In this document: positions 14,871 to 24,430 of the stretch, piece after piece
Position numbering within the stretch: position 1 is the first letter of the stretch
How the letters are laid out: each line of letters opens with the position of its first letter
NCBI RefSeq assembly: GCF_020783315.1
Contig: NZ_CP086063.1
Span: 2,716,501 to 2,780,500 of the forward strand
DNA length: 64,000 nucleotides
Source of the DNA: Ferruginibacter lapsinanis
GTDB lineage: Bacteria > Bacteroidota > Bacteroidia > Chitinophagales > Chitinophagaceae
Direction: 5' to 3'
Translations under genes and position numbers: made by a program
The notes under the pieces: generated by a model
Databases searched by the model: none
What the model saw: the letters and a program-made list of their open reading frames with translations, nothing else
What the model was told of the DNA's origin: nothing

Positions 14871-16373
14871 GTGCAAAGAAATTTTTTAGCGTTCGTCATA
14901 TTTTCTTTATTCTTTTTGTCATTTGTTAATCTGAGTTGTACCAAGATAGACACTACTACGATCGGAGATGATCTGATCCCGGCAGTAGACAATGTGCATA
15001 CATTCGACACTACTTTGGATATCAATACGTCTCAAGCGTTATTATTTACTGATTCTACCAGAATTGCCAGAACAGCTAATCATTTTATCGGTAGCATTAA
15101 CAATGATCCATTGTTTGGAAAGACAAATGCCAATCTTTATCTTGAATTGAAACCGGCAGTTTTTCCCTATCGTTTTGGTGCCTCAGGTGATACATTGAAT
15201 TGGACAGACGCAGGAGTGGATTCGGTAGTTTTATGCCTATCGTATAAAGGCTTATATGGAGATAGTATGATCCCTCAAAATTTCAGTGTATATCAAATGG
15301 ATAACAACACAACAAATTTTGTTGATTCTTCGTACAAATTAAATTTTCAACCAAATGTAACTCCTACGAAATTACTTGGTCAGGCCACTGTTGATGCAAG
15401 GAAACTTAATCAATTTACATATTTTGCAAACAGGAAAGATTCTGCACAGAATCAGATCCGTATTAAATTGAGCAATGCTTTCGCAACCGAATTATATAAC
15501 CGGGATTCTACTTCAGGAGGTTTTAATAATGCTTTTCATTCAGACTCGATATTTAAAACCTTTTATAAAGGTTTTGCAGTAGTGGCAGATGCAGGAATGG
15601 GTGGCAATGCTTTGTTTTATGTAAACCTAACCGATGCTACTACACGTTTAGAGATTCATTATCGTAAACGCAATGCAGGTAAAGTAGATACTACCTATGC
15701 TGTTTTCCCATTTATTGCTGCAGCAAGTTCATATGCCAGCGTAAGTTCTCATGCTGCTTATTTACAAAGAGACAGAACTGTTTCAGAATATAGCATGTCT
15801 CCGGATCCAGAAGCATTATATATTCAGGCAACTCCCGGAACATACGCCAATCTGGATATACCAGGATTAAGTACTTTCCCTAACAGTATTATACACAGGG
15901 CCGAAGTGATTGTGGAGCAAATTCCGTCAACTACATCATTAAATCTTATTTTCCCTGCACCGCAGTATCTTTATATGGATATTGTATCTCCAGGGGTAGG
16001 AAATGGGTTTAAGCCTATTAATTATGATCTGAGTCCAACATATACTTATAATCCTGATAATAGTACACTTGGTTATTTTTTACCGAGTAATGGTGTAGAT
16101 TTTAGCTATTTTGGAGGCTTCACCAAAACTAAATTGGATAACCTGGGTAACAGCATTAATTATTATAGTTTTAATCTTTCCAGGTACGTACAAAATACCA
16201 TTACCAAACGGACTATTAACTATGGTTTTAGGTTATATGCTCCATACAATATGGACTACTATGGTTATACTTTCCCTTTTAGTAATCCGCTTGGATTTGG
16301 AAGGATAAAAGTTGGCTCCGGCAGTAATCCAAATTACAAACTACGAATGCGTATTATTTATTCGAAAATATAG
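14871..16373 (+). CDS. DUF4270 outer-membrane lipoprotein
   Basis: A 500-residue exported protein starting at GTG 14871. The hydrophobic leader (FLAFVIFSLFFLSFVNLSC) ends in lipobox Cys23. The start of the mature protein, TKIDTTTIGDDLIPAVDNVH, is the hallmark of the DUF4270 family found in Bacteroidota. The remainder is beta-rich with WTDAGVDSVVLCLSYKG and repeated short strands. The function of the family is unknown. It probably forms a transcription unit with the preceding gene and ends at a hairpin at 16391-16415. Confidence 0.88.
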   Translation: MQRNFLAFVIFSLFFLSFVNLSCTKIDTTTIGDDLIPAVDNVHTFDTTLDINTSQALLFTDSTRIARTANHFIGSINNDPLFGKTNANLYLELKPAVFPYRFGASGDTLNWTDAGVDSVVLCLSYKGLYGDSMIPQNFSVYQMDNNTTNFVDSSYKLNFQPNVTPTKLLGQATVDARKLNQFTYFANRKDSAQNQIRIKLSNAFATELYNRDSTSGGFNNAFHSDSIFKTFYKGFAVVADAGMGGNALFYVNLTDATTRLEIHYRKRNAGKVDTTYAVFPFIAAASSYASVSSHAAYLQRDRTVSEYSMSPDPEALYIQATPGTYANLDIPGLSTFPNSIIHRAEVIVEQIPSTTSLNLIFPAPQYLYMDIVSPGVGNGFKPINYDLSPTYTYNPDNSTLGYFLPSNGVDFSYFGGFTKTKLDNLGNSINYYSFNLSRYVQNTITKRTINYGFRLYAPYNMDYYGYTFPFSNPLGFGRIKVGSGSNPNYKLRMRIIYSKI

Positions 16374-16390
16374 TTCTTAAAGAAATTTAT

Positions 16391-16415
16391 AAGGCCTCGA
16401 AATATTTCGGGGCTT
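16391..16415 (+). terminator. Hairpin after the DUF4270 gene
   Basis: AAGGCCTCGAAA pairs with TTTCGGGGCTT with one or two wobble pairs. The T run behind it is short, so termination strength is uncertain. Confidence 0.6.
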
Positions 16416-16440
16416 TGTATAAATAGATATTTTATAATCT

Positions 16441-16448
16441 TATCTTTG
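16441..16448 (+). promoter_or_regulatory. -7 element for metK
   Basis: TATCTTTG ends 21 bases before the metK ATG. It leaves room for only a short leader, so no SAM riboswitch fits between promoter and gene. Confidence 0.65.
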
Positions 16449-16469
16449 CACCTCAAAAAATTAATTTTC

Positions 16470-17723
16470 ATGCCGTATTTATTTACATCAGAATCCGTTA
16501 GTGAAGGACACCCGGATAAAGTAGCTGACCAGATCAGCGATGCATTAATTGATAACTTTTTAGCTTTTGATGCACAAAGTAAAGTTGCTTGCGAAACATT
16601 GGTTACCACCGGACAGGTTGTGCTTGCCGGCGAAGTAAAAAGTAAAGCATATTTGGATGTACAGGAAATTGCACGTGGCGTTATCAAGAAAATAGGATAC
16701 ACCAAAAGTGAATATATGTTTGAAGCCGCCTCATGTGGTATCTTGTCAGCTATTCATGAGCAATCTGCAGATATTAATCAAGGGGTAGACAGACAAAAGA
16801 AAGAAGAACAAGGTGCTGGTGACCAGGGTATGATGTTTGGTTATGCAAGTAACGAAACAGATGATTATATGCCACTAGCTTTGGATCTGGCTCACAAAAT
16901 TTTAATTGAATTGGCTGCATTACGCAGAGAAAATAAACAGATCAAATATTTACGTCCTGATGCTAAAAGTCAGGTTACTTTAGAATATGACGATAACAAT
17001 CAACCGGTAAGAATTGATGCGATCGTTGTTTCTACACAACATGATGATTTTGATAGCGAAGCTAAAATGTTAGCTAAGATCAAAAAAGATATCATTGAAA
17101 TATTGATCCCAAGAGTTAAAGCTAAGTATAAAAAATATGCAAAGCTTTTCAATGCAAATATCAAATATCATATTAACCCAACCGGTAAGTTTGTAATTGG
17201 TGGGCCACACGGAGATACTGGTTTAACCGGCCGTAAGATCATTGTAGATACATACGGTGGTAAAGGTGCTCATGGTGGAGGTGCTTTTAGTGGTAAAGAT
17301 CCAAGTAAGGTAGATAGAAGTGCTGCTTATGCAACTCGTCATATCGCTAAAAACTTAGTAGCAGCTGGTGTTGCTGATGAAGTATTGGTTCAGGTATCTT
17401 ATGCAATTGGTGTAGCTCAGCCTACTTCAATCAACGTAAATACCTATGGTACTGCAAAAGTTGGTTTAAATGATGGACAGATCAGCAAGATCGTTGAAAG
17501 CGTTTTTGATATGCGTCCTTACTTCATCGAACAACGTTTGAAATTACGTACTCCTATCTACAGTGAAACAGCTGCTTATGGTCATATGGGGCGTAAAAAT
17601 GAAGTAGTTGAAAAAACTTTTACTAGTCCTGATGGTAAAGTAAAGAAAATGAAAGTAGAATTATTTACGTGGGAAAAACTTGACTACGTAGCTAAAGTAA
17701 AAAAAGCTTTCGGTTTAAAATAG
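16470..17723 (+). CDS. metK: S-adenosylmethionine synthetase
   Basis: Makes S-adenosylmethionine from methionine and ATP. The 417-residue protein shows [20 protein letters not shown] near the start, [12 protein letters not shown], the P-loop-like [17 protein letters not shown] and [19 protein letters not shown]. Length is normal for the phylum. The ATG at 16470 is chosen because [17 protein letters not shown] is the conserved amino end; eight further codons upstream overlap the -7 box region. A strong terminator follows. Confidence 0.98.
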   Translation: MPYLFTSESVSEGHPDKVADQISDALIDNFLAFDAQSKVACETLVTTGQVVLAGEVKSKAYLDVQEIARGVIKKIGYTKSEYMFEAASCGILSAIHEQSADINQGVDRQKKEEQGAGDQGMMFGYASNETDDYMPLALDLAHKILIELAALRRENKQIKYLRPDAKSQVTLEYDDNNQPVRIDAIVVSTQHDDFDSEAKMLAKIKKDIIEILIPRVKAKYKKYAKLFNANIKYHINPTGKFVIGGPHGDTGLTGRKIIVDTYGGKGAHGGGAFSGKDPSKVDRSAAYATRHIAKNLVAAGVADEVLVQVSYAIGVAQPTSINVNTYGTAKVGLNDGQISKIVESVFDMRPYFIEQRLKLRTPIYSETAAYGHMGRKNEVVEKTFTSPDGKVKKMKVELFTWEKLDYVAKVKKAFGLK

Positions 17724-17746
17724 ACGAATCGTTTAAAATAATTTCA

Positions 17747-17779
17747 GACCATAAGTTTGCAAAAGCTTATGGTCTTTTT
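17747..17779 (+). terminator. Rho-independent terminator of metK
   Basis: GACCATAAG and CTTATGGTC form a perfect 9-bp stem with a 10-base loop, followed directly by TTTTTC. Confidence 0.88.
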
Positions 17780-17841
17780 CTTATATCCTTGAGATTGGCT
17801 GATTTTTGTTTCAGCAATATTTATTTACTTAATTTTGATTT

Positions 17842-18612
17842 GTGAAAAATTTCCGTCAACAACAACATCGTCCCAAAAAAAACACACTGATAATCGGCAG
17901 AAAAGCAATTATTGAAGCCATGCAATCCGGCAAACAATTGGAGCGTATCTATCTTCAGGCCACAGTACATGGAGAAGTTATTGATGAAATAAGAAATCTG
18001 GCAGAAAAAAATCTGGTACCTATCAATAAGGTACCTGTAGAGAAGTTAAACAACTTTAATGTAAGTAATCATGAAGGTTGCGTGGCTGTGATCAGCAAAA
18101 TTCAGTATCAAAATTTACAGGACATTATATCATTTATTGTAGAAAAAGGTGAAATGCCTTTTTTCCTGATCTTAGATGGTATTACAGATATTAGAAATAT
18201 TGGAGGAATTGCACGTAGTGCATTTTGTTTTGGTGTAAATGCAATAATTATCCCCGATAAAGGGGTAGGAGCATTGAATGAAGATGCTATTCTTACTTCT
18301 GCAGGAGCATTAGAAAAAATACCTGTTTGCCGTGTGAGCAGTTTGATGAAAGCTGTCGATGAGCTCCATCTCAATGGTATAAAAGTTTTTGCCAGCGAAA
18401 TGACAGCAACTAAAAAAGTATCAGAAATGAATTTACAAGAACCTTGTGCCATAGTAATGGGAGGCGAGGAACATGGTGTATATCCTGCATTAATGAAAAT
18501 TTGTGATGACCAGTTTCAAATACCGATGCCCGGAGATTTTGAATCATTGAATGTATCTGTTGCTACCGGAATTATTTTATATGAGGCAACAAGACAACGA
18601 GGGATTATTTAA
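17842..18612 (+). CDS. rlmB: 23S rRNA 2'-O-ribose methyltransferase, RlmB/TrmH type
   Basis: SPOUT-class RNA ribose methyltransferase of 256 residues, beginning at GTG 17842. The N-terminal substrate-binding domain covers IIGRKAIIEAMQSGKQLERI and continues to about residue 75. The knotted catalytic domain has LDGITDIRNIGGIARSAFCF, AIVMGGEEHGVYP and the SAM-binding end DFESLNVSVATGIILYEATR. Placement in rlmB rather than another TrmH-family subgroup follows from the N-terminal domain and length. It ends convergently with the large surface-protein gene, sharing 8 bases (18605-18612). Confidence 0.9.
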   Translation: MKNFRQQQHRPKKNTLIIGRKAIIEAMQSGKQLERIYLQATVHGEVIDEIRNLAEKNLVPINKVPVEKLNNFNVSNHEGCVAVISKIQYQNLQDIISFIVEKGEMPFFLILDGITDIRNIGGIARSAFCFGVNAIIIPDKGVGALNEDAILTSAGALEKIPVCRVSSLMKAVDELHLNGIKVFASEMTATKKVSEMNLQEPCAIVMGGEEHGVYPALMKICDDQFQIPMPGDFESLNVSVATGIILYEATRQRGII

Positions 18613-21600
18613 CAATAGTTATATTCCCTTTCTGAACCCTTGCTGCACCTTTAAACAAGAAATTAGCCTGCCACACAAAATTTCCTTGTGAAATACCGCC
18701 AGAATAGACACCATCCCATTTTTCAAATGGGTTATTGCTTTTGAAAACCATTTCTCCAAAGCGATTATAAATGTAAAACGAATAATTTGTCACAAGATTA
18801 AGATTTCCAACTGGGCCAAAATAATCGTTTAGTCCATCACCATTCGGGCTGAATGCAGTTGGGAAATAGATTTCGTTACAGGTAACAAAATAAGTGATCT
18901 TTACAGCATCAGATCCGGTGCATGAACTTGCATTATTCCTTACAGTTACTGTATAGGTTCCCGGTTGTGTTACAACATATTTTGGAGAAGCAGAGTTATC
19001 CTGCCAGGTATAACTATCAAATTTACCAGGATCTAATGTTACTCTATCACCCGGACAAAGGAATAGATCTTTCCCAAGATTTGGAACAAGTTGTGATGCA
19101 GGTGAAACAGAAACAATGTTGCTTACCGGACTGGTACAGCTTCCGATTGTTTGTGTGGCAGTAATATTAGATGTGGCTGTATTAAATGTCCTTGGATTAC
19201 CTGAACCTCCATCACTCCATGTTAAAGTACCAGTAACATTATTTGCTATTACCGAAGAAGTGCCGCAATTATTAGTTGCAACTAATACAGGAGCCGATGG
19301 CTTAATAGGAGCTGCAGGCATTGTTCCTGTTGCTGCAGCAGATATACATCCTACTGTATTTTTAGCGGTGATACTATAAGTAGTGCCTGCAGTTACATTA
19401 GAAAAAGTTCCTGTTGTATTATTGTATGTAACTCCATCATTGCTATAAGATAAACCAGTAACCAACGGATTAACTTGTAATGCCCCTGTGGATATGGTGC
19501 AAGTAGGGGGAGTAACAGTAAGAGCAGGTTTGCCTGGAATTGTCGGCGCTGCACCCATTGTACCCGTAGCTGCAGTAGAAATACAACCTGCGGCATTTTT
19601 AGCAGTAATACTGTATGGTACACCTGATGCTATATTGGTGAATATTCCTGTTGTATTGGTATAATTAGTTCCGTCGATGCTAAATGTCAAACCTGTAGTA
19701 CTACTCGTAACCGTTAGTGTACCTGTAGAAGTTGCACACGTAGGATTAGTAGGAGTGACGGTAGGTTGAGCTGGTGTTGTGGGTGCTGTACCCATCGTGC
19801 CTGTTGCCGCTGCAGATATACACCCTGCTGCGTTTTTAGCAGTGATACTATAAGCTGCACCTGCTGCGATATTGGTGAACATTCCTGTTGTGTTGGTATA
19901 GTTAGTTCCGTCGATGCTAAATGTTAGACCTGTTGTACTACTCGTCACCTTTAATGTGCCTGTGGCAGTAGCACAGGTAGGGTTTGTTGGAGTTACAGTA
20001 GGTTGAACTGGGGTTGTGGGTGCTGTACCCATCGTGCCTGTTGCCGCTGCAGATACACAACCTGCTGCGTTTTTAGCAGTAATACTGTAAGCTGCTCCAG
20101 ATGCGATATTGTTGAATATTCCTGTTGTATTGGTATAGTTAGTTCCGTCGATGCTAAAACTTAAGCCTGCAGTACTATTCGTAACCGTTAGTGTGCCTGT
20201 AGAAGTTGCACACGTAGGATTAGTAGGAGTGACAGTAGGTTGAGCTGGTGTTGTTGGTGCTGTACCCATCGTGCCAGTTGCCGCTGCAGATACACAACCT
20301 GCTGCGTTTTTAGCAGTGATACTGTAAGCTGCTCCAGATGCGATATTGGTAAATACTCCCGTTGTGTTGGTATAGTTTGTTCCGTCGCTGCTAAAAGTCA
20401 AACCTGTTGTACTACTCGTCACCGTCAGCGTGCCGGTAGAAGTTGCACACGTAGGATTAGTAGGAGTGACAGTAGGTTGAGTTGGTGTCGTTGGTGCTGT
20501 ACCCATCGTGCCAGTTGCCGCTGTTGATATACAACCTGCAGCGTTTTTTGCAGTGATACTGTAAGCTGCTCCAGATGCGATATTGGCGAATATTCCTGTT
20601 GTATTGGTATAGTTAGTTCCGTCGCTGCTAAAAGTTAAACTTGTTGTACTACTCGTCACCGTTAGTGTGCCGGTAGAAGTTGCACAGGTAGGATTAGTAG
20701 GAGTGACAGTAGGTTGAGTTGGTGTCGTTGGTGCTGTACCCATCGTGCCAGTTGCCGCTGTTGATACACAACCTGCTGCGTTTTTGGCAGTAATACTGTA
20801 AGCAGCGCCTGATGCAATATTGGTGAATATTCCTGTTGTGTTGGTATAGTTAGTTCCGTCACTACTAAATGTTAAACCTGTTGTATTGCTTGTAACCGTC
20901 AATGTTCCGGTAGCAACAGTACATTTAGGATTAGTCGGCGTTACTGTTGGCTGAGTTGGTGCTCCCAGCGCAGTTCCCATCGTACCTGTTGCCGCTGAAG
21001 AGGTACAACCTGCTGCATTTTTTGCAGTAATGCTATAAGCAGCACCTGATGCAATATTGGTGAATATTCCTGTTGTGTTGGTATAGTTAGTTCCGTCACT
21101 ACTAAATGTCAAACCGGTTGTGCTACTCGTAACTGTTAGTGTGCCGGTATTAACCGTACAGGTAGGATTGGTAGGAGTAACAGTAGGTTGAACTGGGGTT
21201 GTTGGCGCTATGCCCATCGTGCCTGTTGCAGCAGAGGAAGTACAACCTGCTGCATTTTTTGCAGTAATACTGTATGTAGCTCCTGATGCTATATTGGTAA
21301 ATATTCCGGTAGTGTTGGTATAATTTATTCCATCGCTGCTAAACGTTAAACCGGTTGTACTACTCGTAACCGTTAGTGTACCAGTAGCAACGGAGCAGGT
21401 TGGGTTGGTTGGTGTTATTGTTGGTTGAGTTGGTGCTCCCGGCGCAGTTCCCATCGTACCAGTTGCCGCAGAAGAGGTACAACCTGCTGCATTTTTTGCA
21501 GTAATACTGTATGTAGCTCCTGATGCTATATTGGTAAATATGCCTGTTGTATTGGTATAGTTGGTTCCGTCGCTGCTAAATGTTAAACCTGCAGTACTGC

Positions 21601-23437
21601 TTGTAACCGTCAATGTTCCGGTAGTAACTGTACATGTAGGATTAGTAGGAGTAACTGTAGGTTGAGCTGGAGCTCCCGGTGCAGTTCCCATATTACCTGT
21701 TGCAGCAGTAGATATACAGCCTGCTGCATTTTTAGCAGTAATACTGTAAGCGGCACCTGATGCTATATTGGTGAATACTCCTGTAGTATTGGTATAGTTC
21801 GTTCCGTCGTCACTAAAAGTTAAACCAGTGGTACTGCTTGTTACAGTTAGTGTACCTGTGGCAACGGCACATGTGGGATTTGTAGGTGTTACAGTAGGTT
21901 GAGCCGGGGTTGAAGGCGCAGTTCCCATCGTACCCGTTGCAGCAGTAGATACACAGCCTGATGTATTTTTAGCAGTGATACTGTAAGCTGCTCCAGATGC
22001 AATATTGGTAAATATTCCTGTAGTATTGGTATAGTTTGTTCCGTCACTGCTAAATGTTAGGCCTGTGGTACTACTCGTAACCGTTAGTGTTCCTGTGGGA
22101 GTAGCACAGGTAGGATTTGTTGGCGTTACAGTAGGTTGAGCAGGTGTTGTTAACGCAGGCCCCATTGTTCCCGTAGATGCAGTAGATATACATCCAGCGA
22201 CACTTTTTGCAGTGATGCTGTAACTAGCACCAGGAACAATTCCAGAAAAAACACCCGTGGTATTAGTATAATTTACCCCATCGCTACTAAAAGTTAAACC
22301 AGCTGTACTGCTACTTACAGAAACTGTACCTGTAGCAACCGTACAACTTGGAGGCGTAACGCTAAGTGTTGGCGGATTAGGAGTAGCATTAACAGTTATA
22401 GTATTCGTTTGAGTTATTGGGCATGATAAATAAACAACCTTGTATGTTATATCATAGTTCCCATTTAATCCGGAAGGATTGAACATATTACCGGTTACAT
22501 TCGTTCCGCTAAAAGTTCCACCTGTTGTGCCGGTTATCAAAGTAGACAGGTCAAAACTGGCCGTATCAGAGCAGATCGGAGGGCGGGTAGACCATGTTGC
22601 AGTGGGAATATCTCCTCCGGCTTGTATGGTCATACTAAAACCTCCTCCGAAATTAGTACCTGAAGATGAATAAGTAGCGCTAGAACCATAGCTAGACCAA
22701 TTATTTACGTTACTGATTCTGGCTATCCAACCGGTTTGTGTGGTTGGTGTTAATGGCCCCGTATATTTATTATATGCAGTACCACTGGTTGGAGCCATAC
22801 TAAAACATTCCATACCGGGAAATAATGCTGATTCACCCGATGATTGTTGTTGAGACAACCAGGAACTCGTAGAAAAGCCAAATAATATTCTTCCCCCATT
22901 TCCTGGGAATACAGCATTAGGTGATGTCCGATTTCCGTTGATAGTACAAAGGGTAGGACCTGGTGTCCATGTTCCTCCTTGAGCCATATAGATCTGATCT
23001 CCGTTAGAATTCATGTTTAAATTAGCAGCTAACAGTGAATAAGCAGGGTTTGTCGGATGAACATAGAGATCACTAACACTCCAGCCATTATCAGGGGAAA
23101 CAAAAACAAATGGGGAAGTGGTTCTGAAAGTTATTACCGTTCCTGCCGGAATAGTGCCTCCGGTTCTTTTTAATATAGCACCCCCTTCTTGCCCGCCACT
23201 CCACATGCCTGATACGCAGTTTTCATAGCCTGCATCGATCAATTGAAGCTCTGTATCTTTAGTAATGGGCTTAAAACAAACAAAGCTTATTTCATCTTTA
23301 CTTGCATTTGGATTAGGAAGATTTGCATTTACAGCTACAATAGCTAAGTCTCCTCTGTTAATAATAGTGGGCTGAGCCACTACTTTAACTGTGATAAAGC
23401 AAAAAAGTAACAGCAAAAGGGACAAAGATAGCCGCAT
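18605..23437 (-). CDS. Giant secreted repeat protein with type B T9SS sorting domain
   Basis: A 1610-residue surface or secreted protein. Order: signal peptide (1-21, LLLLFCFITVKVVAQ); a globular N-domain (about 22-275) with DTELQLIDAGYENCVSG and AGTVITFRTTSPFVFVS; a linker domain with PICSDTASFDLSTLITGTTG; thirteen 79-residue repeats at 353-1379; two Ig-like segments (PGDRVTLDPGKF, then PGTYTVTV); and a C-terminal CHU_C domain with YFPTAFSPNGDGLNDYFGP. The last marks export through the type IX system with type B sorting. The eleven central repeats are near identical and carry two conserved Cys each (NPTC and AAGC). The role is probably adhesion or structural; no enzymatic motif is visible. 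Confidence 0.9.
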   Translation of the reverse strand: MRLSLSLLLLLFCFITVKVVAQPTIINRGDLAIVAVNANLPNPNASKDEISFVCFKPITKDTELQLIDAGYENCVSGMWSGGQEGGAILKRTGGTIPAGTVITFRTTSPFVFVSPDNGWSVSDLYVHPTNPAYSLLAANLNMNSNGDQIYMAQGGTWTPGPTLCTINGNRTSPNAVFPGNGGRILFGFSTSSWLSQQQSSGESALFPGMECFSMAPTSGTAYNKYTGPLTPTTQTGWIARISNVNNWSSYGSSATYSSSGTNFGGGFSMTIQAGGDIPTATWSTRPPICSDTASFDLSTLITGTTGGTFSGTNVTGNMFNPSGLNGNYDITYKVVYLSCPITQTNTITVNATPNPPTLSVTPPSCTVATGTVSVSSSTAGLTFSSDGVNYTNTTGVFSGIVPGASYSITAKSVAGCISTASTGTMGPALTTPAQPTVTPTNPTCATPTGTLTVTSSTTGLTFSSDGTNYTNTTGIFTNIASGAAYSITAKNTSGCVSTAATGTMGTAPSTPAQPTVTPTNPTCAVATGTLTVTSSTTGLTFSDDGTNYTNTTGVFTNIASGAAYSITAKNAAGCISTAATGNMGTAPGAPAQPTVTPTNPTCTVTTGTLTVTSSTAGLTFSSDGTNYTNTTGIFTNIASGATYSITAKNAAGCTSSAATGTMGTAPGAPTQPTITPTNPTCSVATGTLTVTSSTTGLTFSSDGINYTNTTGIFTNIASGATYSITAKNAAGCTSSAATGTMGIAPTTPVQPTVTPTNPTCTVNTGTLTVTSSTTGLTFSSDGTNYTNTTGIFTNIASGAAYSITAKNAAGCTSSAATGTMGTALGAPTQPTVTPTNPKCTVATGTLTVTSNTTGLTFSSDGTNYTNTTGIFTNIASGAAYSITAKNAAGCVSTAATGTMGTAPTTPTQPTVTPTNPTCATSTGTLTVTSSTTSLTFSSDGTNYTNTTGIFANIASGAAYSITAKNAAGCISTAATGTMGTAPTTPTQPTVTPTNPTCATSTGTLTVTSSTTGLTFSSDGTNYTNTTGVFTNIASGAAYSITAKNAAGCVSAAATGTMGTAPTTPAQPTVTPTNPTCATSTGTLTVTNSTAGLSFSIDGTNYTNTTGIFNNIASGAAYSITAKNAAGCVSAAATGTMGTAPTTPVQPTVTPTNPTCATATGTLKVTSSTTGLTFSIDGTNYTNTTGMFTNIAAGAAYSITAKNAAGCISAAATGTMGTAPTTPAQPTVTPTNPTCATSTGTLTVTSSTTGLTFSIDGTNYTNTTGIFTNIASGVPYSITAKNAAGCISTAATGTMGAAPTIPGKPALTVTPPTCTISTGALQVNPLVTGLSYSNDGVTYNNTTGTFSNVTAGTTYSITAKNTVGCISAAATGTMPAAPIKPSAPVLVATNNCGTSSVIANNVTGTLTWSDGGSGNPRTFNTATSNITATQTIGSCTSPVSNIVSVSPASQLVPNLGKDLFLCPGDRVTLDPGKFDSYTWQDNSASPKYVVTQPGTYTVTVRNNASSCTGSDAVKITYFVTCNEIYFPTAFSPNGDGLNDYFGPVGNLNLVTNYSFYIYNRFGEMVFKSNNPFEKWDGVYSGGISQGNFVWQANFLFKGAARVQKGNITIVK
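19301..22381 (-). repeat. Thirteen tandem 237-bp coding repeats
   Basis: Residues 353-1379 are exactly 13 units of 79 residues (3081 bp). Units 2-12 are near identical; the first and last are divergent. Each carries PTVTPTNPTC, TGLTFSSDGTNYTNTTG, IASGAAYSITAKNAAGC and ATGTMGTAP. Such arrays expand and contract by recombination, so copy number here may also be sensitive to assembly. Confidence 0.93.
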
Positions 23438-23603
23438 ATAAAAAATTAGTTTTAAATAGTATCAAGCCTACAATCCACATAAGAAAATAAATAAAGATGT
23501 AATACTTAAAAAATCCATCAGTCCTATTTTCTAAAAAAAATTCATTATAAAGATAGTAAAAATGCAAAAAACGTTGCTCAAGATTATTTACATTAAAATA
23601 TTG

Positions 23604-24350
23604 TTATTCTCCCATTTCGAATGAAATGTTAGAAGCTTCCTCGGTTTTTGAAGAATTTGAGATCATTTTTTCAATCGAAGCGATTTCCTCCGACGTAAAA
23701 TAGCGCCATTTACCTTGGGGCAGATTCGCTATAGTTATGTTCATTATTCTTACTCTTTTCAGCGTTATTACTTTGTATCCCAATGCCTCACACATTCTTC
23801 TTATCTGCCTGTTCAATCCCTGTACCAAAATGATCCTGAATCGATTTTTTCCTTCCTGTTTTACAAAACATTTTTTAGTGACCGTACCCAATATCTTAAC
23901 TCCATTACTCATTTTAGTAACAAAGTCCCCGGTAATCGGTTTATCTGTAGTAATGATATATTCTTTTTCGTGATTGTTGCCTGCCCGCAAAATTTTGTTG
24001 ACAATATCTCCGTCATTGGTTAAAAAGATCAACCCTTCCGATGGTTTATCCAATCTCCCAATAGGGAAAATCCTGCTTTTGTAATTGATAAAGGAAATGA
24101 TATTGGTTTTATCCTTCATATCGGTAGTACAGGTTATTCCTACCGGTTTATTAAAAGCAATGTAGACTGTTTTATCTTTCTTTTTTAAAGATTCTCCATC
24201 TATCTCAACCACATCACCGGGCATTACCCGGTTGCCTTTACTGGCAATATTATCATTAATGGTAACCCTGCCTTGTTCGATATATTTATCAGCTTCCCGC
24301 CTTGAGCAAAAGCCGGTTTCACTGATATATTTGTTTAAACTTTTATCCAT
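23604..24350 (-). CDS. rluF: RNA pseudouridine synthase, RluF-type
   Basis: A 248-residue protein. N-terminal S4 domain (NKYISETGFCSRREADKYIE, then RVTINDN) is followed by the catalytic domain with FNKPVGITCT and IFPIGRLDKPSEGLIFLTND, where Asp101 is the catalytic residue. The end has QGLNRQIRRMCEALGYKV. The RluF assignment (U2604 of 23S rRNA) rests on the single S4 domain and these motifs; RluB/RluE-type activity is the alternative. A TATTTTTG box lies 10 bases upstream of the ATG on the minus strand (24361-24368). Confidence 0.9.
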   Translation of the reverse strand: MDKSLNKYISETGFCSRREADKYIEQGRVTINDNIASKGNRVMPGDVVEIDGESLKKKDKTVYIAFNKPVGITCTTDMKDKTNIISFINYKSRIFPIGRLDKPSEGLIFLTNDGDIVNKILRAGNNHEKEYIITTDKPITGDFVTKMSNGVKILGTVTKKCFVKQEGKNRFRIILVQGLNRQIRRMCEALGYKVITLKRVRIMNITIANLPQGKWRYFTSEEIASIEKMISNSSKTEEASNISFEMGE

Positions 24351-24360
24351 GTTGAAACTT

Positions 24361-24368
24361 CAAAAATA
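24361..24368 (-). promoter_or_regulatory. Candidate -7 box for the pseudouridine synthase gene
   Basis: Minus strand TATTTTTG ending 10 bases before the ATG. No clear -33 element was found. Confidence 0.4.
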
Positions 24369-24430
24369 CTACAATTGTCTTTCTAAATTGATGTGTATAA
24401 TGCTAACAAAAAATTATCTTTATCAACTAA

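Noticed and set aside
16374..16470. SAM riboswitch in front of metK
   Set aside because: The -7 box lies 21 bases before the ATG, which leaves no room for the aptamer.
20240..20527. Plus-strand frames within the 237-bp repeat array
   Set aside because: They are reverse-strand shadows of the repeat units, with Cys/Arg-rich low-complexity products.
19301..22381. Tandem 237-bp units as a CRISPR array
   Set aside because: The units are in frame coding repeats without spacer-like variation and are far longer than CRISPR repeats.
23385..23567. A 60-codon minus-strand frame at the start of the giant protein gene
   Set aside because: It overlaps the signal-peptide region of the large gene in another frame and reads like low-complexity hydrophobic sequence, with no start or promoter of its own.
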